Source: Branchiostoma floridae (Eukaryota; Chordata; Leptocardii; Amphioxiformes; Branchiostomatidae). Taken from it: a stretch of DNA of 64,000 nucleotides. Under the pieces are notes generated by a model. It searched no databases. It had not been told where the DNA came from and saw only the letters and a program-made list of their open reading frames with translations. This document shows, in pieces, positions 1-12,300 of this stretch. Every line of letters begins with the position of its first letter. Positions within the stretch are counted from its first letter, which is position 1. A program made the position numbers and the translations under genes. The DNA lies in the NCBI RefSeq assembly GCF_000003815.2, contig NC_049979.1, positions 20,864,909 to 20,928,908 of the forward strand. Direction: 5' to 3'.

Positions 1-236
1 TTCAAGGCGTTCGCATATTTCCTGCCGCCATACAGGGACCCTAGAGACCCGCCATTTAATCAAACATACCGAATCCTGACAGAAAGCTCTCGAAGGGACA
101 GAGGACGGGCATGAGGATAGTGACAGTCAGCGCATCTTACTGTCATGTCTGTGTCTTCCGTCCTGGGGACCAGAATAAAATTCATCTTTTAATGTTTCTT
201 GTCCTTGCTGCTGGCTCGTACGAAATTTGAAAGGTT
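1..236. other. Intergenic edge, no gene supported
   Basis: Frame 1 is open from base 1 to a TGA at 109-111, and an AATAAA lies near 174. This could be the last exon of a gene entering from the left, but the 36-residue peptide matches no family I recognise and no splice acceptor can be judged at the window edge. I make no gene call. Confidence 0.3.
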
Positions 237-330
237 GTGAAGAAGTTTCATGGAAATGCGTGTCAACTACTACTTGTGTGTGCTTCTTATGCTTTTATCT
301 TTACCGTACATCTTGATTTAAGATTGTTTC

Positions 331-551
331 TGTGTGCACTTGTGTGTGTTTCTGTGTATCTGTCTGTGTGTACGAGTGTCTGTGCGTACATCATATGTCT
401 TTGCGTGTATGTGATTTTCTGTGTGTGTGCGCGCGTTATCTGCGTGTGTGAGTTTGTGCATCTCTTCGTGTGTTTGTGTGTGTATGTGTGGGTGAGTTTG
501 TGCATGTGTGTTTGTGTGTTTGTGTGTCTGTCTGTGTGTGTGTGCGTGTGT

Positions 552-592
<41 letters not shown>

Positions 593-618
593 TGTGTCTG
601 TGTCTGTGTCTGTGTGTG
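331..618. repeat. TG-rich microsatellite
   Basis: An imperfect TG/TGTC tract that becomes a pure (TG)n run around 549-589 and then (TGTCTG)n to 618. The cysteine/valine-rich open frames across it on both strands are by-products of the repeat and not genes. Confidence 0.95.
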
Positions 619-1614
619 GAGGGCGTGAGGACGCGAGCGATTTTTAATATAGCGTTAGGAAATTCGACTACAAATGTTTCTCAGTCAAACCAAGAAGTTA
701 ATTTTGACATTGTGTAGAAAATATGACAGCAATTTTCGGGAGCAGTTTTTGCTACATTTTACAGGTTACGCACAATAAAAATTACGATAGTTTTGCAACT
801 TTATTGTGGCGGGTGGTGGTTTTGCATAGTCCCTATAAAATGCAGTTTTACTGTCTTGATTGCGTTGTATAACGCTAAATTTGGAGCAGCACTGGGAAAA
901 CTACTTCACTTATTGAATGCACTGAAAAAGTCTTTCTGTCTGGTTCTTTATTTCAGTGGAAGACATATCTATCTCTGCTTCAATCGCTTATCGGCTCTTC
1001 AATAAATCCGCCATTTCATTCCTTTATTAATGTAAGATGTGAATATGTATAGATTTTTGCCCCCCATAACTTAGTTAACACCTTATAGACATTGGGTCTA
1101 CCTTTCGTCTATTCTATGCAATCTGAAACATCAAACTGCGTTGTGGAAGTCATTCTCGTTTCTCCTACCAACTCAAGGGAGATGCGTTTCTGTATCAAAT
1201 TATGTACATTAATGAGGGCAGGAGCTGGTGCTATTATGATTCACAAGGGCGTCCGCCATTATGAATATTCATAGCATTAAATCCTAACATTCGACCGAGT
1301 GGCGCGGTTGTTTTGGCTACGGCGTTAATTCTGTTACGTGTCCCGTGTGACGGTACAGGTCCACAAACACCACCTCTATGGAGTTTGCGTATCTCGCCAG
1401 CTGGATAAAAGTTTTTGTCTCCGGAGACACAGTATCTGTTCCTCGGTCATTATTTCACATCAAACCGCACCCGAAATAAAACTGTTACGTGTTAATAATT
1501 GAAATGTCCATCTATGAGAGACGACACAAACATGTGCACCATGCGACAGGCTTTTTTTCTTTCCGCAATTAATTATGAATGCTGGTTCTTTAGAACAGTG
1601 TCCGCGGAGATGGT
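619..1614. other. Intergenic, nothing recognised
   Basis: AT-rich single-copy-looking sequence. The short open frames here (60-104 codons) show no family motif, no codon bias and no convincing splice sites. I see no RNA gene. Confidence 0.5.
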
Positions 1615-1905
1615 TAGCCTCCTATGCAGACTTCGTGCGGGGCTGGTTTTTATTGAAGAGGGAGACCTTTATTGCACATTTTTGTCACACCGGGCTAAGT
1701 ACAGGTCACAACAAGATATGTTGAGAATCTCTCTCTACGGTATACAATCTACACTCTACTGCAAAATGACTTATGTTAGGGGGCGCTGGTTCGCGATTCT
1801 CAACGTTGGCTAGGTTCTCTTATATGCCTGGAAAGCGAGTTTGCCAAGGAAGGGAGTTTGCCGTGGGAAGGAGAAAGCCCCGGTCGAAGTCTGCAACGGA
1901 GGCTA
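1615..1905. mobile_element. Foldback MITE-like element, TAGCCTCC ends (copy 1)
   Basis: The ends are inverted: the left starts TAGCCTCC-TATGCAGAC and the right ends GTCTGCAACGGAGGCTA, bounded by TA, which fits a TA target duplication. The inner segment at about 1782-1850 (GGCGCTGGTTCGCGATTC...) matches both arms of the copy at 32383-32644. It has no coding capacity, so it is a non-autonomous DNA element. This copy is less symmetric than copy 2, with extra sequence at about 1660-1780. The superfamily is not determined; a TA duplication would suit Tc1/mariner-type elements. Confidence 0.75.
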
Positions 1906-4068
1906 GCAGAGAGTCAGGAACGGAGAGAGTCCCTGTCCTGCCGGTCCGGTGAGCGCATGTATAATCGCGGGTTCATTACATGTGCACGGGTCCCGCGCTG
2001 CGACATCGATCCCTGATTTCAGGGGCTCATGCACAAAAGGGCCAAGGGGAGCTACAAATAAGGTCAGGCAATTGGAAACAACGGAGCACATTTCGTTATA
2101 ATTTGGCTCGCTGGGGGCAGATGGCAGAGTGATACACTCAGATATCCATCTCGCTAGTGTATTGGTTTCCATAAAGCCGTACAACCTGGCGCTTCATTTT
2201 ACCCAGAATATCTCGCAGATCAATCTATAAAGGGGAGGAAATCGGAGACTGTAGTAAGAACGGAAAATGGGAGGGAATATAAGCAAATTAATTCGCTGCA
2301 GGAAGAGGGGGCTAGTACGTCTTCCTTTGTATAGATTTACCAGCTATTACGAGGCCCGTAGGCTATTACATGCATTAAGCTGACATGTATGCGAGCCCCA
2401 CTAGGCAAAACCACTCCCAGCGCAATCTGTCGCCTAAAAGTCACGTATCCCGATGGCATTTCCGACATAAGCTAACCCCCCTCCCCCTCTTCATAACCAC
2501 AAGGTGATATCTGATGAGGTTGAGGGAAACCGTGGTGTATCGTCCTCCATGTGAAGGGTACCGGTCTGACATCCCGTGTCAGGACGGACGGACAGTTTGA
2601 GACATTTCTCTTTATAACTGGGGCATATATCTATGTGCACAGTTAGATTGATCAACGTTTTGAGGTGGTACCTATTGATTTGACTGGTGCAGTCGGCCGG
2701 CTGCGCTACTCTGCCGGCCAGAAACAGTCGATAAAAGGACCTTGTTGCACGTTTCGCCTTTGGTTTTTAATTACTGCACAATTTCTGTAGATTTATAGGA
2801 TTTGGAAAAACAGGCACAACGGTGCAATATCGGTAACAGCGTTAGTGTGATGATACGAGTGAACTGATTGCGGTGCTGGGCACGAGAGCGGGGAGGGTTT
2901 GGTGGAGTGTGCTGGGGACGTGACCGAAGGGTGACCGGGCCGCGCGCGGGTGAAACAACGTCAAGCCCCGCAGAAAATTGGGTAAACTACGCTTCTATCG
3001 TCACCGTCTCTGCAGTTAAACTGGGATTACCGAGTACCAGTCGGACGCCTTACATCTAAAAAATGCTACCAAAACATAAAATAGACATATTAACATACAG
3101 TTCTGACATATACTATATATATATATATGTAGCTTTTAATGAATGTAGTCTGACTCAGTGTATGTTCTTCGTTTTCGTCAGAATTTTATTAATAATAATA
3201 TCATCTGATCATGTCAAAAAAGTATTGCGATTTCACATAGAACAACACATTCCACAATAAATATCACGACAACATTGAATGATATATAAAGCTTCAATTC
3301 TTTGGCTCCACTCGCACCTATAGCCTCGACACAACGTTACGACGCGGCTTAACTGTACAGCATACTTTCTATCATTTTCAATTTGTACAGTGAAGCTTTA
3401 GCAGTCTGTAGATCAAGGCTACCACTGTGGAGAGATATGGCATTTGGTTGTCCTAGACTTTTCTTTCAAGAAAATTGTCTTCTATAGTATAAGCTAGCAG
3501 AGCAGTCAACTGAAAACATACTCTCTACGCCTAGAAACACGACTAAATTGCTAATCGTTAAACATAGTCAACAATCATTGTCGTCGGAGCAATTCTTGTT
3601 TGTTTCTTCATTGTCACATGCTTTAACAACAACACATTTCAAAACAGACGAATATTTTTCTAATGTAAACGCGACGCAGTCAATGCGTGTCTGGGCATCT
3701 CTTTGGGAACTTGACTACATTTTTGCTAAGTTTCAAAATATACTTGCAAACATATGATTGTAAGCATAATTTAAGTATGGAACCTTGGCGCCTCTACCCA
3801 GGAATTTATCATATATATTACAGAGTCTATCGTTGTCATTACTTTAAGTTACGGACACAGAATAAATATATTATATATTTACAGAGAATGTGTCCCTCAG
3901 TATCTCACTCATAAAAATAGCCGTACTCATCATTGGCAACTTACGGAGGTCTGGTGGTTTGGCTTGATATTTGGAGACAGTTGGGCTCGCCTTTAGTTTT
4001 TCCTTCCTACGCACAGCGCAGTCTGGGGCTTGGCAAGTCTTTCTATACACTTTTGTACCTTCACTCTC
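1906..4068. other. 3' flank of the NHLH gene
   Basis: No gene recognised. Contains a short (TA)n run at about 3111-3127. The 3' UTR of the bHLH gene must lie at the right end of this stretch, because that gene is transcribed leftwards. I could not settle its poly(A) site: the minus-strand AATAAA candidate near 3183-3188 is far from the stop codon. Confidence 0.5.
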
Positions 4069-4609
4069 TCACACGTCCAATACATGGTTGAGGTAGGATA
4101 TATAACAAATAGCTAGCCGGAGGATTTCGATCTTGGAGAGTTTCTTGTCCGGGGGAAGGGTGGGGAGAAGTTTTCGGAGCTCGGCAAAGGCGACGTTGAA
4201 GGCTTCGACTCTGATGCGCTCTCTCGTGGCATGCGCCGTGCGGTACTTGGCGGTCGCTCTCCGCCGCCGCCGCCGCTCCTCTCGGCTCAAGCCCTGTAGA
4301 GACGGGTCCTTGTTTCTCCTGGCGGCGGTGTCCTCCGCTTCCCTCGCCGACTCTTCCCTGGGTCTGACGGGGAACGACGAGCCGTTCAAATCCGTCACGT
4401 CGAACGACTTGTGCACGGCGTCGACCGAACTGCAGCTCGAGGTCGGGCTGGTGGAGCCACAGCTTCTCGGGGAGCCCTGTGCGATGGTCGTCTCGCCTGT
4501 CACCACCATCCCCGGCGGCTGGGGTTGCGTGGACGTGCGCTGTAGAGTATCCAACATCGGGACGGTTGGGACGTACAGCTCTCCTAGTGTCCCATGCACC
4601 TGGTTCACC
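4069..4609 (-). CDS. NHLH: NHLH (HEN/NSCL-type) bHLH transcription factor, coding exon
   Basis: Neuronal basic helix-loop-helix factor; the family binds E-boxes as dimers in nuclei of differentiating neurons. With the first in-frame ATG at 4557-4555 the protein is 162 aa, and the stop codon ends at 4069. The bHLH domain fills residues about 92-160: an RRRRRR run, [13 protein letters not shown] basic region and helix 1, the [12 protein letters not shown] loop and helix 2 ending in HVLDV. The protein ends directly after helix 2, as in vertebrate NHLH1/2 (133-135 aa). The extra length is a Ser/Thr-rich N-terminus. A good acceptor (TTTCCAG) precedes 4609, so an upstream exon exists but I could not place it. 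The frame stays open from the ATG up to the acceptor, so a few more N-terminal residues are possible. The C-terminal identification is very strong; the start is uncertain. Confidence 0.93.
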
Positions 4610-6330
4610 CTGGAAACACACCACAAACAACACCTGTCAATGCTAATGTATCCTCTGGAGAGCTCACTACAACAGAGACAGTACCAAGAACAATAGGCGA
4701 GAGTGAAAATCAAAACACAGCCAGACCATTCAGTGGGGAATACCCCTGACAAATATTCGCGACGTTATTACAATCCTAAATTGATTTACTTCTCAAATTT
4801 CAACAGCTGTAGGGCAAGTAGAGCTGTAGTTCTACGTGCCCCTCTGATTGGGAGCACTGAGATTGAATTTCTTCTGAATAAACATCTCAAAAACAGACTG
4901 GGATTGCTTGCCGAACACGTGCCGAGAGTGTTGCACGAGCATACTCTCCTTGTACGCTGCGTATTTTGCAGTGTCAAAAAACACGCGCCTGCTTACCATC
5001 ACACAACAGTTCCACAAATCCAAACATTAACAGGTGAAAGTGAGAAAAGAAACAGTCGTGAGGCCAACTTTTCCACGATAAGAAGACGAAGACGTCTCTC
5101 GTTTATCACGATCGCTTTCCAAACCGGCCATCAATAATTAAAGGGCCAGCACTTATACACTACCATCTGACATCCCCTCCAGAACGCGGACACAGGGTTA
5201 CCCCGACATTTCCCCACAAATTACACGTTCTTTCAACAAGGGCTGCCTGTCGATTTCGTCTTGAGTTCCCCTGTAGACTGGAAATCGAAACTTATTTCAC
5301 TCCCTCGGAAGTAGAAAGGCCACCGTTAGCAAGTCCGCCCGGGGTGGCAATCGATGATACAGCATAGACAGGCCTGACCCTCGGACATGTCTGAAGCGAT
5401 GTTTTATAGTTTATATCCAGTGGCCTTACGACAAAATATAACAGTGTGGCACACCTTGGTTTATAGCCAGGAGGAGGAATATCTGTAGCCATACGTTCTC
5501 ATCTACGCTATCTTTACTGTAGTATTGAGGCGTGACAAATTTCGACTTTGTCCTGAACGTCCTCTGTGGTACACGGTGGTGTCATTTTGCGGGGTAAGGT
5601 TGACTGAGTGTTCAGATAAATTGCTGTTAGTGAAAATGAGACATGCTGGTTTATAGCCGTCCGTATATGCAGGATGTGATCCTTTTTATGCCAGCTTTAA
5701 CACAAAATGTCCCATACAACAGATAGGTTCATTTCTCTCTCATATTACAGTTAATATTGCACTGAACATAGACACGTTATATTGCATGCTACATGCACGC
5801 AAAGCCGACTACAGACAAAATCCCCGACTTTGTTGAGAAAATTATCGCAAGCTTCTTATACAACATGGGCTTAAAACGCCTGGGTTTTCAAAAACGATCG
5901 AGGAAATTAAGGAAATCCGCTTACCGTGAATACGGCGAGGTAGAAACCTCAGTCGTAGGTAGGACCAATATATCCAGCTTGGGTCGCGGTAAACCGATGC
6001 CAGGCCGGTTGATCGAATGGAGAAGGTTGTACGTAGTAGGTTATAACCGTGTGCTGAGACCCTCTCTCTCCCCCTCTCCCTGTTGTTGACAGGCCGACCT
6101 TCTTCGGAGAGGTCCTCACTGGAAATGACTGGACCTCTGGCAGCTACTCCGGCCTTTATGAACAGGTCTAGAACAAAAGGCGGGGAGGACACTAATTGTT
6201 TGTGTTCACAACTTCTCTCATATCGCGATGCGCGGGGTGGAGGAGGAGGGGAAAGAGGGCGCCAGCTAGTCACGGTGCGCTCTGATTGGCTGGCGGCACA
6301 CGAGCAAATCGTCCTTCAACCATTTTAATT
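4610..6330 (-). other. Upstream intron and probable promoter region of NHLH
   Basis: No coding exon seen. The stretch at about 6180-6300 looks like a promoter for a leftward gene: on the minus strand it has a CCAAT box inside GCCAGCCAATCAGAGCGC, followed by C-rich GC-box-like sequence (CCCTCCTCCTCCACCCCGCGC). The 5' non-coding exon of NHLH probably lies between here and 4609. This is inference; no transcription start can be fixed from sequence. Confidence 0.35.
6285..6289 (-). promoter_or_regulatory. CCAAT box (putative NHLH promoter)
   Basis: ATTGG on the plus strand, so CCAAT in the sense of the NHLH gene, within a GC-rich setting about 1.7 kb upstream of the coding exon. NF-Y is the usual binder of this motif. 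Assignment to NHLH is by position and orientation only. Confidence 0.3.
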
Positions 6331-9300
6331 CGCCCTGCTGCCGGGCCCCAAGGGGAGAACGTCGGCCCGGGAACAGGCATTCGGTCATAGCAAGGGTTAC
6401 TACATGGAATCTTTGTTCAGTTTTTAATATGTAAAATTGCTCTTATAAACAGCATTTTCCTCAGAATTCATCCCTTCTCGCCATTTTCCTTCAAATTGAA
6501 CAATACAACAGAAATGACACGACTTCTGGTCAACCGAGAACCGAAATTGGCGCTAAACCTGGCGACAGAATGCACAGCCCGGCACGACTCGTATGCTGGT
6601 TCCCGGACCGGGACAAAGTGAGGTCCGTATGTACAAGCCTATCTTCGCTTCTCCCTGGTTGTGGGGATTAATACATTATAACAGCCAACTACACACCGGG
6701 GCTACCGAGTAATTATCCTTCCGGTGATTTATGTCTCTCGTGGGAGATACCGGGGTCTGTTAGACTTACAGGAGGATAAAATCAGGACTCTATACTCCAC
6801 ACACTCTCTACAACAAGCAAAAGTGGTAGATTTTGCAGCACAAATAGATATAAAACTAAAATCATTACAGCAGCAATGCTACGACGAGGCTGAGATATAT
6901 CGCTTTCATTCCAGCTTGTGAGAGAAATTTGTCATCATTTTCTGGCGGGCTGGCCAGAGCGATATCGGCACCAGAGCGACGGTAGAAATGATCGCGCTGA
7001 TTCTGAATATTTTCCACCCTCTTAAAAGATTGATCCAGGGTTACAGTGACAGATGTGAGGCCATAATTGTACTAGAGCTCAGTTTGAAAAAAAAATGCAT
7101 ACTCTCGCATTTCCTCTTGTATGGATAAGTGCTATCCACTTCTCTCTTGACAACATACGGAAACGTTATCTACTCATTTGGGTGGTAGAGGGGCACTGCG
7201 TGTTTGTGTTTACATAAGGCGCGCGTAGATGACGTCTGTGTTTACACACGGCACGTGGCCATTGTAGGGTAATCCCCGGTGAAAGTGCCGGGAGGCAGTC
7301 CTCCCTAGTGACTCACCAAAACCCAAAGAAATTCGATCCGTTGACAAAAAATCGAGTCAAACGGGTTTCTCGCTAAAAATCCACTAATCGAAGGCGAGAT
7401 TAGGAAGCCAAAGGAGCCTCCAATCAACAATGGGGAGCTAAATTCTGTTATACGGCCGGTAAATTGAATGGCGATAGCGAACACATATTTTGAAACTGAA
7501 GAGGGTTGGGTGGCACACTCAACGGCATAACGCGAGGTCCCGCGAGACAACTGTTCTTGGGATAGAATTACAATGGTAAAATTCCCAATACGCTTATTCC
7601 ATGTGTTTGGTTTTTGGAGTGCGAAGTTTGGTGGCATATTGTTTCCTGTACGGTCGGGATGTTGACAATTCTAGGAAATACACAGTGGAACAAATGGTTT
7701 TAAAGATATTCCAAAATGTAAATAAAAAGCTTGAAAAATACAAGCAAAATTTCTTTTTTTAAAATAACTTTTCCGTGTGCACACGGTACTACATTCTATT
7801 CTGTGATCTTTGGTGACAAGATGTTATACATTCATGTTCCTCATAATCTAGTCGTACATCTATAACAAAGCGTCATAACAGAATGTTTCATGTAAAAGCA
7901 AGTATTGAATGTTCATTTTTACACAGAGAACAGTGTTTCCTCTTATTGAGAGGAAAGTTTGAATAATGTGTGTGACTTTTGCAGAGTTGAATTCGAAACA
8001 TATCCTTTCGGGAATTGATGTTGAATTGTTGAGTTCATCACATTTTGAATTTACTATTGACGGAGATCGACTGAGCAAATATCACCACACAGATGTTATT
8101 CTTAGCTTCAAAAATAGTATGTAATCATTCTAAGACGTTTGATGTTTATCATATTTCAAGTCGATGATATTTTATATTAGAATGGTTTATTTGGCCATCA
8201 ACTTACAGGTCCATGTAAGAAACGTTAAAGCTCTGTGTCAAAATGAATTAGAAATCGCCTATACCGGGGTTTATCTATAACGATGAATATTACTAACTGT
8301 GCTAGAAATGTGGACTTGATGAAGGAATATATCAATTTGTTAGAAACCTTCAGACACATAGAGAAGATATTTTGTCTTTTTTTAAGAGCTGATTTTGCCA
8401 TTTGTGAATTCAAAGAAAGCGGAAAGATTATTAACTAGCGGTCTTGGAAATTCATGACAGAAAGTTTGATGTAGTGTCCCGAAGGAAGATTTCTCATTCA
8501 ATCTAAAAGAGTGCAGCAAGGCTTGTAACATAATATTTTGGTTTATACAATACTGGCACTGCAACAAGGCTTAGGGCCTGAAGCTAGCGTAATTTGTGGC
8601 TCCTTTGTCGGCAAGCAATACATATTAAATCTTTCAGCGTACGTCTTACTCTGCGATGGCGATTAATTGGCAAGCAACTCCCCTCGCCTTTCATCATTCG
8701 CAGACGCCGAGACAAAATAGAAAACAGTTTGCGAGCGGGGTGTGTATCGGAGAGTTTCATCAGTACGAAACCCTTTTGACGAGTGCCGTCGACCGGCGGC
8801 GTAGGAGGGCAATAGGTTGTCCCCGCCATCTGTTCATTTCGCGCAGCGCGAAGTGAGATAATACGGCACAATATCTGCCCGCACGAGAACCGTCTGCTCC
8901 CCCAGCGCACATCGGAAATTAAACCAGAAAAGAACAAAGTACTATCCGTAGGAAGTAGCTTCTCTGATGTAGGAAAATTGGAGGGGAATGATGAAATATG
9001 GGGACACCGGGAGACGGATGTTAGGACGAACTGGAAGATTTATTTTGAACACTGGTTACGGGTTATTTCTTATGAATGGTGCGTTGGCCGCGGCTGCATA
9101 ACATCGCTGGATCGATATCCCTCAGTTAAAAGTAGCCTCCGAAATAATGGAAAATTCGTTAAATTCCGTAAATTTCATTTTCCTGTCGGTGGACGCAGAT
9201 TTATTTTCCAGAGAGCTCATTTTTCACATTTTGTGGCAGGAAAGGGCGGGACAATAGCTTCTAAACTCTCTCTTTCAATCTGTTTTCTGCTTGTCGCACG

Positions 9301-12300
9301 CGTGCATATGATGCACTCTTTCCCCCATGTAACAAGCACTCACTTCGCGTCAAGCACTCTTTCTGCGACACTTCGATAAAGAGGTAGTTGACGAAGAACA
9401 GGAGCAAAGCCTGGTCTATATATTATCGTGACCGAAAATAAACATGTCGTCAGTCCTGACAGCCTGTCATTGCGGGTCAGGGGACGCGTGTCCATCCTCG
9501 GCGGCGGGTCAGCCGCAGGTCCCGCTCAACAATCCACGGGGGGACGGCCCAACGCCGCGGTAATTAGCCGCAATTGAAAAGCCTGTCTGCTCTCGTATTG
9601 TCCGACGGCCAGTCCGTTCCCTGTCCGGTCTTCTAACTAGCTGACCCCCTAAAGTATAATTCTATAAAAGGAAAAATAATATTTCATACAAGACCGCCTG
9701 GTCTTTCTTGTCATCGTGGGTCCAATTAGTGAGTGCCGTACTAGAAAATGAAAAGAGACGTCCAAAGTACATGCATCCCTAGGTATCGTTTATAAAGATA
9801 ACGAAAGGAAATATAATTTTGGAAAGCCCGTCTACAAGTAAGACAAAGCGTAGTAGTTTGTGTGGAGTTGGGACGAGTGCCAGGGGAATAGAGCCACGCG
9901 AGTAGACTGTGAATCAAAATGAAAGAAAAAAGTCATATTTTCTTCCCGAACTAGTTTCAACCCTTAATGTTAGCGTTGTAACCCTTTCTATAAAACATTC
10001 TTTCCTCTCGGAACGAAATGAAATATTGCACGTAAAATCAACGGAGAAAGAAGAATTCTCTTTGACAAACTTTGTCGACATGAACGTATTGTTATCTAAA
10101 AGGAGCACACGTAGAAAGCATGCCAAATGAAAAAAAAAATGTGTGGGAAAGAAGTAGAAAGTATACTCAGCTTCAGTTTGATATACATGTATATCCAACA
10201 ACATCATCGATTGGAATCATTCTTTTCTTTTGCTTTATGATTTAGATTGTATTCCGTACCAATAACAATTAGAAAACTCCCTTGTTTCACTTGTCACTAT
10301 TGCTATCTTGCATTGTTTGTATACTATTACTACTACCTGTTGCCGCTTTAGCCTTCGGGCAAGAATTTGCAAGTAACTTGCATTTAAGCCGTAAGATTTT
10401 TTCCCCTGTGATTTACAATTTTGTTTGCTTGTTGAATGTAAGATACATCGATTCTGTGTTAAAGATACAACGTGTTTTTCCCACAGGGGATTTGAAATAT
10501 GGCCCCCAACTGTCTGTCATGAAAGCCCCGGATGACAAGTTTGACAGCTAGGCAACATTTTCCCTTCGGCTTTTAACTGTCCCAAATACCAATGATCCCT
10601 CCAGGTGCGTTTCCAGGGAATCATTACAAAGAATATCAACGCAGTGGGTATCCGCATACTCAGTGTCACGTTTCATAGACACAGTTCCCTTGCCGTTACC
10701 ATAGCAACGGAACTCTCGGTGTCGTCTGAAATGGTTCTGACATTTACTGTTGCCCTTTCCGGCGGATTAGCTGCCACTTTACCGGGTTTAACTCCGCGGC
10801 CTAATGACTCCAGGTCTCACAAACAAGGATTTTCTTCTCAGAGAGATCCTCCGGCGTTTTTGCCATTTTGTTATACTTCTCATACTTGAGCCGCGCAGGT
10901 AAGAACATTGTATTGCTTTTGTTTTGTTGTCATTCTGAGCTAAGCTGACTGATGCTCAAACGTATCCATTTTCAAAGGATTGGCATTTTTCTTAACTCAA
11001 GCATACGCACACTGCAAAAAAGGCACATAGTCACAAGTTCTCACGCATGTTGGTTTAAATGCAGATGATAAAGTCTATCAATACATCTCCCAGCGATTAA
11101 TCGAATGTAGCATTGTGAGGATGCAGTGATATCTAATAAGCGGGGAAAGAAATCTATGCAACGCTGGAGTCTAATTATTGTGCGATAAAGGCTATGATAT
11201 ATTCTTCTTAAAGTCTGCCAGGACAACATAGTTTTTCATCACACAAGAAACGACATTGAGGTAGTTCCTAAAAACATAAAAAAGCACAGCGTTATATGTG
11301 TATTTCACATGGTTACAAAGATATAGAGTACCATACAATGTATACACGCAATGATATCAAATGGTTTAGGGAAAGAGATACGCGTTTTAGTTCGTCCCCT
11401 TTTAGATAGATTCGTCTTCCTATCGAAAAAAATGTCAATAATATTTTTCATCCGTTTTGTGGTTTACCCATTGAAGACTTTGACTTTTAAATATAAAATA
11501 TCTTGATGGCCATCTGTCATTTACCGCAAAACAGGATCAATAAGTTAATGATGCGTTGATTTAACGAGCCAACGGGAGAAACTACAGTAATATGAAACTA
11601 CTATAATGGCTAGTCATCGTCCGTTCGTACTAATGGTAGTTGCCAAATTGTAGCTTTATCGGAAAGCACCGAAACCCCTTAATGTCCTCTAGTACGCAGA
11701 TAAACTATCGTTGTTGTTGATTGTAGATTTCTCTGTTTGAATGCGACTTTGATTTGACATTAAATAACTAACTACCAGTGTCAGTGGTTGCCCTCTGCCC
11801 GGCCAATCATAATGTCAACTTTTCAACTGTCAAAGCGCAGAGGTTATCTCGACAAATTGGTCCTGCTAAGACTTATGATGAATAAACATTAAGAAGGAAA
11901 CACACAATTACATATCTTATATCCGCATTTACGAAACATTTTTAGCATCTCCTGGCCGGTACAGATTTCATTTCTCAGTCTCAGCTAACTTGATGTTTTC
12001 TGCATGTATGAAGTCCCGCAAGACCAGTTTGGTATTGTTAGGTCATAGAATACACGTTCATCATTTCTGTATGTAGATCCTTACGTCAAGGGGTCAAGGA
12101 AGTTTTGTGTAACGAAAATATAAGGACGCAGCGATGTTCTATCCTCTCTTTGTTGTCCGGGCTCCAGGTGCGGCAGGGATACCGTGTCTTCCCTCGGCCA
12201 TCTCACATCCCCTTTTCACATTTGACGCAAGCCAAACGACATTACCGGCTCAAGGCACGACTTGGATAATGCCTTCTGGCGTAGTTAATAAAACTAATAA

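Noticed and set aside
237-717. Cysteine/valine-rich open frames on both strands
   Set aside because: They are translations of a TG microsatellite; the same holds for the CA tract at 54585-54872.
4061-4752. Overlapping frames opposite or shifted to the NHLH exon
   Set aside because: They are shadows caused by the GC-rich, Arg/Ser-coding sequence of the bHLH exon; only one frame carries the conserved bHLH domain.
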